This document shows, in pieces, positions 45,596 through 53,599 of a stretch of DNA of 64,000 nucleotides. Every line of letters begins with the position of its first letter. The first letter of the stretch is position 1. Where the stretch lies: assembly GCF_024129865.1 (NCBI RefSeq), contig NZ_JAMYFE010000033.1, forward strand, positions 62,001 through 126,000. The letters are read 5' to 3'. The translations under genes and the position numbers were made by a program. The notes under the pieces are model-generated. The model searched no databases and was not told the origin of the DNA. It worked only from the letters and a program-made list of their open reading frames with translations. The stretch comes from Stieleria tagensis (lineage in GTDB: Bacteria; Planctomycetota; Planctomycetia; Pirellulales; Pirellulaceae).

Positions 45596-46420
45596 TCACT
45601 GCGGCACGTAGTAGTTTTTCCAGGCCTCATCGGCGTCGCGGTACTTTTCAAGCGCGGTTTGCACTTCGGCCAGTCGCGATTCAACCTCCGATCGCTTCGC
45701 CGCCGCCAGTCGTTTGGCCGTGGCCAGTGGGGCCGTCTTCGCGACCTGTGTAACGCTGCCCGGCCTGTGTCGGTCATCACCGCCGAATTCTGGCACGGTG
45801 CTGTGCTTGACGATCACCTCAACGACATCGACGTTCATTTCCAGTAGTTCACGCGCTGGGCCATTCAGCGCTGGCGGATGCAATGCAAACGGTCCCGGCT
45901 CGGTTTTGTCCAGCAATTCGAAAAACTGCATCGCGCTTTCAAGCCAGTCCAGTTCCTTCAACAACGGCTGCCGTTTAGCCACGTAGTCACGAGTGATTTG
46001 GTGCTTGATGAATCCCGGTACACAGTACCGAAGAAGCTCAACGGCGCTTTCGCGAACGTTCACTTCGTGTTTCGCATCGGCCAACCCGTCATCGATGCGA
46101 CGAAGCTCCTTCTCTAACTCTTTGATCTTTCCTTCGATTTGCTTTCGGGCTTCGTTCGTTTTCGCCAGCAAACTGTCGCGGACCTCGATTGCTTTCTTCC
46201 GATCGGCCGCTGTACCTGCGTTGTACTGGTGTTCCAAGATCGATTGTCGGTTACTGATCTCAGTCTCCATCACCGTTTGTGATGCATTCGCAATCGTTAG
46301 TGCGGCGTCTTGTTCGGCGGTCAGTTCTTCACCTTTCGCCAGTGCGAAGTACGCCGCGTCCAAGATTGTGGTTGATAGTTCTTTTAGTCGCTGAGCGTCG
46401 TTAATTGTTGTGTTCGTCAT
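45596..46420 (-). CDS. Coiled-coil protein of the element
   Basis: 274 residues, ATG at 46420. About 70-130 is a strong coiled coil (EARKQIEGKIKELEKELRRI). A second helical region lies at 235-265 (AKRSEVESRLAEVQTALEKY). The middle contains a short Pro-rich turn (GPFALHPPALNGP). It resembles scaffolding or tail-assembly helpers only in general character; no family is recognised. It lies directly downstream of the S49 protease gene, which in phages often sits with scaffold and capsid genes. No capsid gene follows. Confidence 0.65.
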   Translation of the reverse strand: MTNTTINDAQRLKELSTTILDAAYFALAKGEELTAEQDAALTIANASQTVMETEISNRQSILEHQYNAGTAADRKKAIEVRDSLLAKTNEARKQIEGKIKELEKELRRIDDGLADAKHEVNVRESAVELLRYCVPGFIKHQITRDYVAKRQPLLKELDWLESAMQFFELLDKTEPGPFALHPPALNGPARELLEMNVDVVEVIVKHSTVPEFGGDDRHRPGSVTQVAKTAPLATAKRLAAAKRSEVESRLAEVQTALEKYRDADEAWKNYYVPQ

Positions 46421-46458
46421 TCTCGTTCGTTCCCCAAGTCAAAGTAAAAAAGTGTGGT

Positions 46459-47448
46459 TCAATTAACGGCAATCACTTGCTGCCGTTGTTGTACGATCGC
46501 GATTGCCTGTGCTCGCGTGCAATCGCTTTGCCGTTGGGCTTCGTCAACCTCTTCCCAGAATGCCTCCGAGGCATCGCTGGTTGCGTGCTGGCGTGCGTTC
46601 AATTGTTGACGATGGTCATCGATTCGCATTAGCGTGCTGTACAGCACTGCGTTGATGTCGCTGCCGCTGGTTGGCTTGTTGTCGATCGCCTTCAACACGT
46701 CGGACAGAAATCCAACGCCATCGATCAGCCCCACCGACTCGGCATCATCAGCGCTGTAAATTTTGGCGGCTTCGATCTCCCGCATCTGCTCCGGTTTCAA
46801 TCGCCGGTATTTAGCCACGTGGTCAACGAAGTGCTGCCCAAGTTTGCCAACCAGGTCACCGAAGTATTGCTTCACCGATTCGGTGATAGGTTGCGATGGA
46901 TGGCCAGCCGCTTTCATCGAACCGGTGACGATCACCTCCGTTTGAATGCCAACCCGGCGTTCCAGTTCGGCAAACGATTTCAATTCAAAAACGCTTCCGA
47001 TCGATCCCGTCCAACTATCGGGTGCCGCGATGATCGTGGTTGCTCCGGATGCAAGGAAGTATGCCGCGCTGGCACCAATGCCATCGATCACCGCGACGAC
47101 TGGCTTTTGTTTCGCCGCGTTGGCGATTGACTGGGCACACTGTAAACAACCGCTTGCCAATCCACCTGGTGAATCGATGGCCAGCACAATCACGCTCACG
47201 CTGGCGTCGCTGGTTGCGTATTCAACCTGACGGGTCAGGTCTTCATACGTCGCCAGTCCAAGTAACTCGGTCATCCAGGTAGCGCGCCGACTTAGCGGGC
47301 CTGCAATGTCCACGACAGCGACACCAGATTGTTGCGATCGCGTTTCCCGCTGCTTGATGTTCGGCAGTTTGAATTGACTGGCCGCATCGAGCAGTGATTG
47401 CACTTCGCCCACGGCAAACGGTGCCAGAAAGTACGGTTCTGATTTCAT
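46459..47448 (-). CDS. S49 family (SppA-like) serine protease
   Basis: 329 residues. The ClpP/crotonase-like fold has IDSPGG at 91-96, the nucleophile Ser127 in IDGIGASAAYFLASGA, TGSIGSV at 147-153 and the catalytic Lys179 in TGSMKAAG. This Ser-Lys dyad is typical of SppA36-type peptidases and of the phage prohead proteases derived from them. No signal peptide or membrane helix is present, as in phage versions. The start overlaps the small upstream gene by ATGA. In a phage it would mature capsids; here no capsid gene is found, so its substrate is open. Confidence 0.88.
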   Translation of the reverse strand: MKSEPYFLAPFAVGEVQSLLDAASQFKLPNIKQRETRSQQSGVAVVDIAGPLSRRATWMTELLGLATYEDLTRQVEYATSDASVSVIVLAIDSPGGLASGCLQCAQSIANAAKQKPVVAVIDGIGASAAYFLASGATTIIAAPDSWTGSIGSVFELKSFAELERRVGIQTEVIVTGSMKAAGHPSQPITESVKQYFGDLVGKLGQHFVDHVAKYRRLKPEQMREIEAAKIYSADDAESVGLIDGVGFLSDVLKAIDNKPTSGSDINAVLYSTLMRIDDHRQQLNARQHATSDASEAFWEEVDEAQRQSDCTRAQAIAIVQQRQQVIAVN

Positions 47449-47684
47449 ATTTCAATCAAGTCCTCGGCATTCTCGCCACTGCTGAATTGACTCTGGATCG
47501 CCACCATCGTCCGGTACTGATGACTCAGCGCCCGTAGGCCATCGGTTGTTTCCAAAAGCAATTCGCAGTAGCGGTATTGCTGTTTCGTTCGGACAAGCAT
47601 CCGCACCCGTCCAGCGAGTTCGCGGTTGGCCTGTGCCATTTCAGCGAACAAGTCCGCCTGTTTTTCTAAAAGTTCCGCGTCCAT
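47445..47684 (-). CDS. Small helical protein coupled to the S49 protease
   Basis: 79 residues, ATG at 47684. Helical throughout (LLEKQADLFAEMAQANREL, YCELLLETTDGLRALSHQY), probably a short coiled coil. Its stop overlaps the protease ATG (47445-47448), so translation is coupled and the product may bind the protease. No family recognised. Confidence 0.65.
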   Translation of the reverse strand: MDAELLEKQADLFAEMAQANRELAGRVRMLVRTKQQYRYCELLLETTDGLRALSHQYRTMVAIQSQFSSGENAEDLIEI

Positions 47685-47771
47685 TGCTTTCCCCGTTTGT
47701 GATTCAAAATGCCGGGCAGCCCCAACAGCAACTGCCCGGCGCCAAGGCCTACGTCGGCCGTGGTTCGTTGG

Positions 47772-47999
47772 TTATTTCGCGTAGCCCTGTGTCCGCTCCT
47801 TCTTCGCATACTTCACCAGTTGACCCGTGTTTGATGCGATGGTCTCGAAAACTTTCTTACTGCCGTCCGGGCGCACCAAGTTACGCTCGGGCATTCCACG
47901 GAAATTCTGTGCGGCTTCCATCGAGCGGGAAATACCTGCGGCGTCGATGTTCATTACCGGGTGGGTTAATCGCGAAGGCATTTCAGTCGCGTCTCCCAC
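47772..47999 (-). CDS. Small protein of unknown function
   Basis: 75 residues from GTG at 47999, 15 bp after the upstream gene and on the same strand. Basic, with VRPDGSKKVFETIASNTGQLVKYAKKE near the end; no family recognised. Support comes from position in the tight leftward operon and even spacing; the product is hypothetical. Confidence 0.5.
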   Translation of the reverse strand: MGDATEMPSRLTHPVMNIDAAGISRSMEAAQNFRGMPERNLVRPDGSKKVFETIASNTGQLVKYAKKERTQGYAK

Positions 48000-48014
48000 T
48001 CTTGCCCCATGTTG

Positions 48015-48338
48015 TCAGTGATTTTCCGCATTGCTTTTCTCGTTGAGTTGGGACACCGCCAATCGGCCGGCGTCGGTAATTCGAATGTTCGAAGTTCGCC
48101 GCTGACCAGCCACGCGAGTGGTGATCAGTTTCTTGGCGATGAGTGATTGCATTGCTCGAGTGATTCGCTGCCTCCGGTTTTCATCGCTTGGACCAAACCA
48201 GTCACGTCGTGAAAAATCCGGTCCATACTTTCGCTGGCGTCGGATGGCGGCACTGACCAACAGTGATGGCCGTTCCCGTTCGACGCGCTCGGTTCGCTTC
48301 GCCAGTTCGCGCAGGAACAGTTTTTCGGTTTCGTTCAA
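48015..48338 (-). CDS. Small winged-helix-like DNA-binding protein
   Basis: 107 residues. RRQRITRAMQSLIAKKLITTRVAGQRRTSNIRIT looks like the recognition helix and wing of a small winged-helix regulator, with a charged N-terminal helix (RELAKRTERVERERPSLL). It likely controls element genes. Confidence in the fold is moderate, and no specific family is identified. Confidence 0.62.
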   Translation of the reverse strand: MNETEKLFLRELAKRTERVERERPSLLVSAAIRRQRKYGPDFSRRDWFGPSDENRRQRITRAMQSLIAKKLITTRVAGQRRTSNIRITDAGRLAVSQLNEKSNAENH

Positions 48339-48450
48339 TGTCCCATCCAGTGAGTTTGTTTCAGTTGCGTACGTGCGTTCCTACGGATCAAAACGTGATG
48401 GTTCCCTTCGACATTTCGAGGCGGGGGGGGCCCTCGAAAAGGACCCGAGG

Positions 48451-48648
48451 TCAATGGGAACACACCGCCTCAGCCAGCCCGGAAACCGGGACATCCGGGC
48501 TGGCCTCAGCGGTGGGAGTGAACGGCCGAATGCCCTTACAACGCAAGTGGTATCGCCTGCCGAGGTCTTTCAGCGCGAACCGGAGTTGCCGCAATTCCTC
48601 GGCTTCATCCCGGGCGTTACTCTCGACAACGATTAAATAGCGGGCCAT
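48451..48648 (-). CDS. Small protein coupled to the DUF1580 gene
   Basis: 65 residues from ATG at 48648, which shares one base with the TGA of the upstream gene (TGATG). MARYLIVVESNARDEAEELRQLRFALKDLGRRYHLRC suggests a short beta-strand and helix. A longer frame to 48855 is out of phase with the upstream gene and unlikely. Function unknown; position implies a role with the DUF1580 protein. Confidence 0.55.
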   Translation of the reverse strand: MARYLIVVESNARDEAEELRQLRFALKDLGRRYHLRCKGIRPFTPTAEASPDVPVSGLAEAVCSH

Positions 48649-48944
48649 CAGATCCCAGCCTCTTCCAACTCGCGGAGAGCGGTATTGTGGGCGGCCTCGA
48701 TCTGCCGCGATGTTGACGCATTCACCGGGACACCATCGGCTGCTGCCGTTGTACGATCGATGAATTCGTTTACCGCCTGGATGCTTGTCAGTCTGCGGCC
48801 ACCTAGTTTGTGTGACCGCAACTTGACGCCGTGTCGGTTTGGCTTTTGGCACCACCGCATAACAGCAGACAGGCTAGGACGGCGGCCGGTCGCTCGTTCA
48901 ACAGCGTCACGCAGTGGCAGTAGTGTTTCGGGTGATTCATTCAT
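48648..48944 (-). CDS. DUF1580 protein, likely excisionase-type DNA-binding
   Basis: 98 residues. LRDAVERATGRRPSLSAVMRWCQKPNRHGVKLRSHKLGGRRLTS is the DUF1580 pattern found in planctomycete elements. It is a MerR-like winged helix in which the HTH (PSLSAVMRW) is followed by a basic wing. Located just downstream of the integrase, with direct repeats in its leader, it is a good candidate for the recombination directionality factor. Only the family, not the activity, is evident. Confidence 0.82.
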   Translation of the reverse strand: MNESPETLLPLRDAVERATGRRPSLSAVMRWCQKPNRHGVKLRSHKLGGRRLTSIQAVNEFIDRTTAAADGVPVNASTSRQIEAAHNTALRELEEAGI

Positions 48945-49014
48945 CCCCGAACCATATCAACACATGCGCGGACAACCTCAGTGAAGTTATTGGGAATTCA
49001 TTTGATTCAATCAT
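48937..49014 (-). CDS. Possible 25-residue leader peptide
   Basis: ATG at 49014 inside the second copy of a duplicated leader, 25 codons, stop at 48939-48937. It overlaps the DUF1580 start by eight bases. Both starts are preceded by the same TTCGGGG-type sequence. Could be a translationally coupled upstream frame, or chance. Confidence 0.3.
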   Translation of the reverse strand: MIESNEFPITSLRLSAHVLIWFGDE

Positions 49015-49047
49015 CCCCGAAACGTATCAGCACATGCGCCCCCAACC
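48941..49047. repeat. Direct repeat pair in the leader of the DUF1580 gene
   Basis: 48941-48977 and 49011-49047 share 37 bases with six or seven mismatches, spaced by exactly 70 bp. Each includes GGGGATGA and CACATGCGC. Copy 1 covers the ribosome site and start of the DUF1580 gene. Candidate recombinase arm or excisionase-binding sites, or operators. Confidence 0.65.
48964..48976 (-). promoter_or_regulatory. Candidate shared operator GTTGTCCGCGCAT, copy 2
   Basis: Identical to 44027-44039. It lies about 20 bases upstream of the DUF1580 start, inside the first leader repeat; the second leader repeat has a diverged version. Confidence 0.55.
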
Positions 49048-49055
49048 TTTTCTAA

Positions 49056-50291
49056 TCAACCAATCTTCAACGCGATGCTGATCGCCTTGGCTCGGTCCGC
49101 TTCGGCATAGACCTGTGTTACATCCGCATTGGAGTGCCCTAGGATCAACTGGGCGCCTTCGATACCAAACTGTTTCCGCACGTCCGTCCCGCGGCTGTGT
49201 CGTAGTTGGTTTGGTGACCATCGGTGATCAGATCGCCAGATTTTCAACTCTTCGCCCTTGGTGCTCTTCGGTGCTGGAAACGCTCGATCACATGCCCGCT
49301 CAATCGCTCGGCGATAGGTCACCGTCGTGTACCTTTCTGACGGCCTGCGTTTTCCAGCTTCACCTTTCAGCCCTCCAGATCGCTTTCCGGTGCGATTCCC
49401 GCACGATGCCGGTGTGACTCTCTGGGCGGCGTCTCGGGCCTTTCGTTCGTTTACCGCATCGATCGGCCTGAATAAAGCTTGCGGGCCTTCACGGTCCAAA
49501 TACGGGGCCAGGATCAGTTGTGCGGCTGGTCCGATGAACAACTGCCGCTTGTGCCCGTGATGCGCCGTTTTGTGGTCATCAAGGGTGGCAATCCAAACCG
49601 CCTCGGATCGATCGATTGAATCGGGCGTCAGTTTGCAGATCTCGCCCGGCCGACATCCGATCAGCAATTGGGCACGAACCATATCAGCGACAACGCTGGA
49701 AAGGTGCGGCAGGGTGGCGTCGATGTCCGCTTGTGACACTGGCTTGACTGGTTCTGTTTCCGGCGCCGCGGTCCGCCCTCGTTTCAGTGAGGGAACCAAC
49801 CGCAGGGTTTCATAGACCGAAGCAGATAGCTTTTCTTCACCAGCCGCCCACTTGAACATCCGGACGATTCGCTTGACGTTCGCATTGACGTATGGCCGCG
49901 CCCACCCCAGATCGACCATCGTTTGCCGGACAGCCTTTAATTGAGATGGCCCAAACAGTTCCGCCGTGTGTTTTGCGTAGAGCTGCTTCAACGGCCGCAG
50001 CGCCAACACCACCCGATGAAGCTCCGACGCCCGGCCGTCACCGTAATAGCCCCGGCAGTGGCGGTGATAATCAGCCATCAGCATTGCGACCGTCAACGCT
50101 CCTGATTCGATCCCGAAGCTTTTACTCCGGCCGCTGGCGATGTACTCGGCAATGATCCGATCGTAGTCACGTAGACTTGCCTTGGTCCCGTGTGGCCCCA
50201 AGAAGTAGTCTCGGCCGTTTATCGTGCAGCGTGCTTGGCCGCTCGATTTGTGCTTTCGGTAACTTGGCAAGATATTGCGGGGACGCGCCAT
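49056..50291 (-). CDS. Tyrosine recombinase (integrase) of the element
   Basis: 411 residues. The N-terminal arm-binding domain (1-60: YRKHKSSGQARCTINGRDYFLGPHG) is typical of planctomycete integrases. A SAM-like core-binding domain follows (65-170), then the catalytic domain with Arg214 (GCRPGE), Arg364 (QLRHSRGT), His386 (LGHSNADV) and the nucleophile Tyr395 (TQVYAE). The first His of the usual HxLR motif is Asn361. It lies 115 bp from the tRNA-His att site and reads away from it. It should catalyse integration into the tRNA-His gene. Confidence 0.93.
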   Translation of the reverse strand: MARPRNILPSYRKHKSSGQARCTINGRDYFLGPHGTKASLRDYDRIIAEYIASGRSKSFGIESGALTVAMLMADYHRHCRGYYGDGRASELHRVVLALRPLKQLYAKHTAELFGPSQLKAVRQTMVDLGWARPYVNANVKRIVRMFKWAAGEEKLSASVYETLRLVPSLKRGRTAAPETEPVKPVSQADIDATLPHLSSVVADMVRAQLLIGCRPGEICKLTPDSIDRSEAVWIATLDDHKTAHHGHKRQLFIGPAAQLILAPYLDREGPQALFRPIDAVNERKARDAAQRVTPASCGNRTGKRSGGLKGEAGKRRPSERYTTVTYRRAIERACDRAFPAPKSTKGEELKIWRSDHRWSPNQLRHSRGTDVRKQFGIEGAQLILGHSNADVTQVYAEADRAKAISIALKIG

Positions 50292-50402
50292 AGAGCAAAC
50301 TCCTAGGGGTTTTTAGGACTGTCCCAAAAACCCAGGTCTAAAGTGTGCTCTGCCAGATGGCGGCAGGTCGCGGCAAATGCCGTTAATTGTCGAGTCAAAA
50401 CC

Positions 50403-50480
<78 letters not shown>

Positions 50481-50646
50481 GTGTGCAAGCAACTGGCGTA
50501 CCGATCTTTGAGCGTCTGCGCGCCAGTTGCACTGCGAATCCAGACTTTATCCGCCGATGAAAGTTCGGTCAACGGTCTCTTTTTTTTTCTGTTCGGGTGC
50601 CCGCTGTTGGCACTTCCATCGCCAGGAAAGCTTCGGTTTCCGTCCC

Positions 50647-50689
50647 GCCGCCTGCGCAATCGACGAAAGGCGGCGATTGCGCAGGCGGC
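50647..50689. repeat. Perfect hairpin with 16-bp arms
   Basis: GCCGCCTGCGCAATCG and its complement, with an 11-base loop. It lies in the roughly 315-base gap between tRNA-His and the next gene, which otherwise shows no supported gene. It has no T tract, so a terminator role is doubtful. Confidence 0.75.
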
Positions 50690-50796
50690 TGCGATGATCG
50701 GTGCTTGGCGGCGACCCTGCAGCGGTTATCCTATTCGACTCGACTGATCCCACCTGGCTCTCTCGCTCACACATCCCCCCCCTCGATGCGGATCCG

Positions 50797-51660
50797 ATGG
50801 CACGACGCAGACCACGTAAACCATCGTCATCCCCAGTTCCCGCTGGCTCGAATGCCGACTCGATCGCTGGTCGCACTGCCGGGAGAGAGACGTCGGGCGA
50901 AAGCGATGTCGGCCGTGCAGGTGGCATTCAAGCAGGTGGCAGTGACACTGGAGGTAATGAAGTTGGGGGCAGTGAAGTTGGGGGCAGTGAAGTTGGGGGC
51001 AGTGACCCCGCCGATGTGAATGGTCAGACGCGTGGATTTCCACCGCCCTGGTTGGTCGGGTGCATCAGCCTGGCCCTCGTCTTTCACTTGGGGGCGCTGT
51101 TTTTGTCCTATTCGGCAATCATCGAACCTTCGTCCACGCACACTCGGTTGCTCAATAAGCTAACGCCGTATTTGCGCGCCACACATTTCTCGGCCGATGG
51201 TCGACCCTTTTACCTGGCCCATGCGACGGCCGACGAGCAACCGCACCGGCTTCAAGTCGCCACGGGATTGTCGTCGTCGGATAGCAATCCGGTGGTCATC
51301 GACCTGGAAACACAATGGACCACCGTCCAACCAGGTGGGATTCCCGGGTTGGCCGCAGCGGATCGCTACCGTCGCTGGATGTTACTGGTCGCCACCCTGG
51401 CTCAATCGGATCGCCCCAGCCTGGCTGCCGCGCTGTTGATGCCACTGGTTGCCGCCGACGAATCGATTGACGCCGTCCGGATTGTGCGGCTGCCGACCGA
51501 GTTGACCACTGCCGAAGACGACGCAGCACCGCCGGTCTACTTGGCCCGTGTCGTCCGCGAGGGCGATCAAGTCCGATTGGTTTCGATTCAATCAAAACGG
51601 TTGACGACTTTCCCACGCGAAAATGCCCCGCGACCGAGCAGCGATGAGGCGCAGCGATGA
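50797..51660 (+). CDS. Membrane-anchored protein with GGSEV repeats
   Basis: 287 residues from ATG at 50797. A basic start (MARRRPRKP) leads to a Gly/Ser-rich disordered region with tandem GGSEV units (about 50-70). One transmembrane helix follows (LVGCISLALVFHLGALFLSY, about 90-110), then a 170-residue domain of unknown fold. The stop overlaps the next gene by ATGA, so the pair probably works together in the inner membrane. No family recognised. Confidence 0.72.
   Translation: MARRRPRKPSSSPVPAGSNADSIAGRTAGRETSGESDVGRAGGIQAGGSDTGGNEVGGSEVGGSEVGGSDPADVNGQTRGFPPPWLVGCISLALVFHLGALFLSYSAIIEPSSTHTRLLNKLTPYLRATHFSADGRPFYLAHATADEQPHRLQVATGLSSSDSNPVVIDLETQWTTVQPGGIPGLAAADRYRRWMLLVATLAQSDRPSLAAALLMPLVAADESIDAVRIVRLPTELTTAEDDAAPPVYLARVVREGDQVRLVSIQSKRLTTFPRENAPRPSSDEAQR
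50959..51003 (+). repeat. 15-bp tandem repeat, three perfect copies
   Basis: GAAGTTGGGGGCAGT repeated three times, encoding GGSEV in frame. A diverged unit precedes it. Perfect identity suggests recent slippage. Confidence 0.92.
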
Positions 51661-52661
51661 ATCGACTGAATGGATCACGTTGGACCGCATTTTGGCTGGC
51701 GCCCTCCGCATTGACGCGGCTGGATTTTGTACGCCAAGCACTGGGGATCGTCACCGCCATCTATTTCATCGCGTCATGGTCCGATGTGTCGACGTGGTAT
51801 CAACAGGGGGCACCAGCATCGAGCTCGAACTTGGCAACGTTTTTCCGCACCGCAGAATTGACCAGTGATGCGCGGTGGATGGTGTCACCGCTGTTTGTTT
51901 GGGATTCGATTTTTGCGGGTTCCCGATGGAGCGAATCGGCGCTGATCTACCGTCTGTACTTGGTGATCGGTGTCGTGCTTGCTGTGTTGACCGTGTTCCC
52001 CAAACAACTTCAGCAGCTGGGATTGCCGGCGCGTCTGTCGGGCTTGCTGGGCGGTTTCCTGCCGAGTCTGTTGTTGTGGGTTTGGTTCGTCGGTTGGGCC
52101 AACCGAATCGTGTTGTTGGCTGGTATTGTCGAGCCCCTACTAAGTGTTTCGCTGGCGGCGCTGGCGATCGCACCGTGCTGTTTGAACCGAGTCGATGCGG
52201 GTCAGCGGAGCAGTTGGACGGCGACCCTTTCGCGGCGCTTACTCGCGGTGCAGGCCACGCTGATCGGCGGTCTGACGAGTGCGACGATGATTGCCAGTCC
52301 GACGTGGTGGAACGGGATGGGGGCCTATGCCTTGGTTGCTCCCACGCAGGACCGACTGTTTGATGTTCGCGGAACCTTTTTTGAAACGCCCTGGGTCTAT
52401 GAATTGACGACATTCTTGCTGGTGTGCGCGCTGCCGTTAGGGCTGATTCTGGCTTGGCAAACGAATTTCCGTCGGCTGGGGATCGGATTGATCCTCGCTT
52501 GGTGTGTGCTGATTGGACTGCTCTCGGCAAACGTTCTCTACGCTGCGACGCTAGGCATCATTGCGACCACACTCGGAGACGACAAAACTCTGGACCACGC
52601 CTCTGCCGGAGCGAATGGGGCAAAAACGCTCGACGGCAGAAACGTGGCCACAAATTCTTAA
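51657..52661 (+). CDS. HTTM-like integral membrane protein
   Basis: 334 residues with about eight hydrophobic segments. The N-terminal layout (LDFVRQALGIVTAIYFIASW, then an acidic periplasmic loop, then YRLYLVIGVVLAVLTVF, then LPSLLLWVWFVGWANRIV) resembles the HTTM domain of vitamin K-dependent carboxylase-like proteins. The catalytic residues of the carboxylase group are not evident. It starts in the stop codon of the GGSEV protein. Role unknown. Confidence 0.72.
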   Translation: MNRLNGSRWTAFWLAPSALTRLDFVRQALGIVTAIYFIASWSDVSTWYQQGAPASSSNLATFFRTAELTSDARWMVSPLFVWDSIFAGSRWSESALIYRLYLVIGVVLAVLTVFPKQLQQLGLPARLSGLLGGFLPSLLLWVWFVGWANRIVLLAGIVEPLLSVSLAALAIAPCCLNRVDAGQRSSWTATLSRRLLAVQATLIGGLTSATMIASPTWWNGMGAYALVAPTQDRLFDVRGTFFETPWVYELTTFLLVCALPLGLILAWQTNFRRLGIGLILAWCVLIGLLSANVLYAATLGIIATTLGDDKTLDHASAGANGAKTLDGRNVATNS

Positions 52662-52764
52662 ATGGCTAAATCAGCAATGAGTTCCGCACCTGGGAACGAT
52701 CATTTTGTTGATTTCCACCTCTTTTTTCAATCACTCCCACACCGCATTAAAACAGGACGAACAA

Positions 52765-53499
52765 ATGAGTCAACTCGCAGGGAAAATCGTGGCTATTACC
52801 GGTGGCGGCACGGGTATCGGTTCGGGTATTGCCAAGGTCCTGGCGGAAGCGGGATGTCGCGTCGCAATCGGTGGTCGGCGTTTAGAAAAATTGCAAGCCT
52901 TTGCCGATTCCGTCAACTGCGACACACCCATTCACTGCCATGTGTTGGACGTCGCTCAGCCCGACAGCGTTGACGCCTTTTTTGCTGATGTCAAAGCCAC
53001 GTTGGGCGATCCCGACATTCTAGTCAACAGCGCGGGTATCAATATCCAAAAACGGACAATGGCGGAAATGATCCCGGATGATTTTGACCGGGTGATGCAG
53101 ATCAATGCCAATGGTGCCTACCGCTGCATGCATGCCGTGCTACCGGCGATGCGAGAGCGCCGCGACGGTCTGGTCATCAACATCTCGTCGGTCGCCGGGA
53201 AACGAGCGATCTCGCTCGGTGGCGTCGTCTACTGTGCCAGTAAATTCGCCATGACCGCACTCGGCACCGCGGTCAGCAACGAGGTGCGTGACGAAGGCGT
53301 ACGGATCACCAATGTCTACCCGGGCGAAGTCAACACGCCGATTCTGGACAACCGCCCGGCACCGGTTTCGCAAGAGCACAAGGATTCGATTCTGCAGCCC
53401 GAGGACATCGCATCGGTCATCTTGTCGATTTGTGCCCTACCGCCACGAGCCAACGTGCCGGAGATCGTGATCAAGCCGACCAAGCAAGAGTGGGTGTAG
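52765..53499 (+). CDS. SDR family NAD(P)-dependent oxidoreductase
   Basis: 244 residues from ATG at 52765, preceded by AGGACGA. Cofactor motif TGGGTGIGSG at 13-22, NSAG motif, and catalytic Ser (ISSVAG) with YxxxK (YCASK, near 153-157) are all intact. The C-terminal VYPGEVNTPIL is typical of classical SDRs. Substrate unknown. It is not in an obvious operon: 103 bp follow the HTTM gene and 100 bp precede the SGNH gene. Confidence 0.94.
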   Translation: MSQLAGKIVAITGGGTGIGSGIAKVLAEAGCRVAIGGRRLEKLQAFADSVNCDTPIHCHVLDVAQPDSVDAFFADVKATLGDPDILVNSAGINIQKRTMAEMIPDDFDRVMQINANGAYRCMHAVLPAMRERRDGLVINISSVAGKRAISLGGVVYCASKFAMTALGTAVSNEVRDEGVRITNVYPGEVNTPILDNRPAPVSQEHKDSILQPEDIASVILSICALPPRANVPEIVIKPTKQEWV

Positions 53500-53599
53500 G
53501 TCCCGGGTGTTGTGCCCAGAGCACGCTGGGTTGGTTTCCAGGTAAGATAGTGGTTGATTGCAATTTCCTGCCCACGCCCTTCTTCCTGGCTGCCATTCC

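Noticed and set aside
45487-45780. 97-residue minus-strand gene overlapping the coiled-coil gene end
   Set aside because: Arg/Pro-rich out-of-frame reading of the 45596-46420 gene; no support.
48451-48855. Longer version (134 residues) of the small protein after DUF1580
   Set aside because: The extra part overlaps the DUF1580 gene in another frame; the TGATG junction supports the start at 48648.
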